Source: an uncultured Oscillospiraceae bacterium
GTDB lineage: Bacteria > Bacillota > Clostridia > UBA1381
Direction: 5' to 3'
DNA length: 5,686 nucleotides
NCBI GenBank assembly: GCA_946531785.1
Contig: CAMNAT010000160.1
Location: 1 to 5,686 of the forward strand
Positions 5,369 to 5,686 of this stretch are shown piece after piece; positions within the stretch are counted from its first letter, which is position 1, and every line of letters starts with the position of its first letter. The notes under the pieces were generated by a model. The model worked only from the letters and a program-made list of their open reading frames with translations. It did no database searches and had not been told where the DNA came from. The position numbers and the translations under genes are program-made.

Positions 5369-5686
5369 ATGAGTACAAATGTGTATATCATGATCTCCAT
5401 CGTCGCATACATGCTATTGGTGCTTGGTATCGGCGTATGGTTTTCAAGTCGCAACAAGACGACGGATGATTTCTATCTGGGCGGACGCAAGCTCGGACCG
5501 TTCGTTACCGCGATGAGCGCTGAGGCGTCGGATATGTCGAGCTACCTGCTGATGGGCGTGCCGGGCGTGGCATTCCTCACAGGACTTGCGGACGCGTCAT
5601 GGACAGCGATAGGACTGGCAGTGGGTACATATTTAAACTGGCTTTTTGTGGCAAAGCGGCTGAGACGGTATTCGAGCCGTATCAAT
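5369..5686 (+). CDS. putP: PutP-like sodium:solute (proline) symporter, 3' end missing
   Basis: These are the first 106 codons of a sodium:solute symporter family (SSS) protein; the family usually has about 490-510 residues, so about four fifths lie beyond the right edge. Helix 1 is at about residues 5-25, followed by the loop NKTTDDFYLGGRKLGPF and the helix 2 block SAEASDMSSYLLMGVPG (50-66). Numbering aligns without gaps to E. coli PutP as I recall it: Arg40, Asp55 (implicated in Na+ binding) and Ser57 are kept. Position 52 is Glu instead of Gly, 58 is Ser instead of Gly and 59 is Tyr instead of Trp. Import of proline with Na+ across the cytoplasmic membrane is the likely role, but substrate residues in later helices cannot be seen. 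GGAGG (5356-5360), 8 nt before ATG 5369, fixes the start. It is transcribed divergently from the transaldolase gene. Confidence 0.9.
   Translation, partial: MSTNVYIMISIVAYMLLVLGIGVWFSSRNKTTDDFYLGGRKLGPFVTAMSAEASDMSSYLLMGVPGVAFLTGLADASWTAIGLAVGTYLNWLFVAKRLRRYSSRIN

Overview
The window is most of a clostridial-type Rnf operon followed by two unrelated metabolic genes. The rnfC-D-G-E-A-B order, the multi-cluster RnfB, the purine-rich ribosome binding sites and the frequent ATA isoleucine codons in DNA of balanced to slightly GC-rich composition suggest an anaerobic member of the Bacillota (class Clostridia). A gut-type Oscillospirales/Ruminococcus-like lineage is possible, but that is a weak inference from style and not from a marker gene.

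Bases 1-4500 (plus strand) hold six tightly packed genes: the 3' two thirds of rnfC, then complete rnfD, rnfG, rnfE, rnfA and rnfB. Junctions are overlaps of 11, 4 and 1 bp, then two 4-bp gaps, and each internal gene has a visible Shine-Dalgarno sequence, so this reads as one translationally coupled transcript whose promoter lies upstream of the window. The products form the membrane ferredoxin:NAD+ oxidoreductase. RnfB takes electrons from reduced ferredoxin, and RnfD and RnfG carry them through the membrane on covalent FMN. RnfA and RnfE form the membrane core with their conserved cysteines, and RnfC passes electrons to NAD+. The energy drives Na+ or H+ export; the ion cannot be decided from this sequence.

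Bases 4506-4539 are a perfect 13-bp hairpin between convergent rnfB and the transaldolase gene, with a T-tract on each strand, so it probably ends both transcripts. Bases 4554-5204 (minus) encode a small TalC/FSA-family protein whose active-site residues (Glu57, Phe129, Lys83) point to transaldolase rather than fructose-6-phosphate aldolase. The 164-bp gap 5205-5368 holds two divergent, back-to-back sigma-A promoters, each with a 17-bp spacer. One drives the transaldolase gene; the other, with full consensus hexamers, drives the gene that begins at 5369. That gene is the first 106 codons of a PutP-like sodium:solute (probably proline) symporter and is cut by the right edge. A link in which Rnf-generated ion gradient powers the symporter is plausible only if Rnf pumps Na+.

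I found no mobile element, CRISPR array, RNA gene or novel system. Apart from the gap just described there is no long non-coding stretch. The points most worth checking are the transaldolase/aldolase assignment, inverted repeats over both divergent -10 boxes, and the extra conserved cysteines of RnfB.
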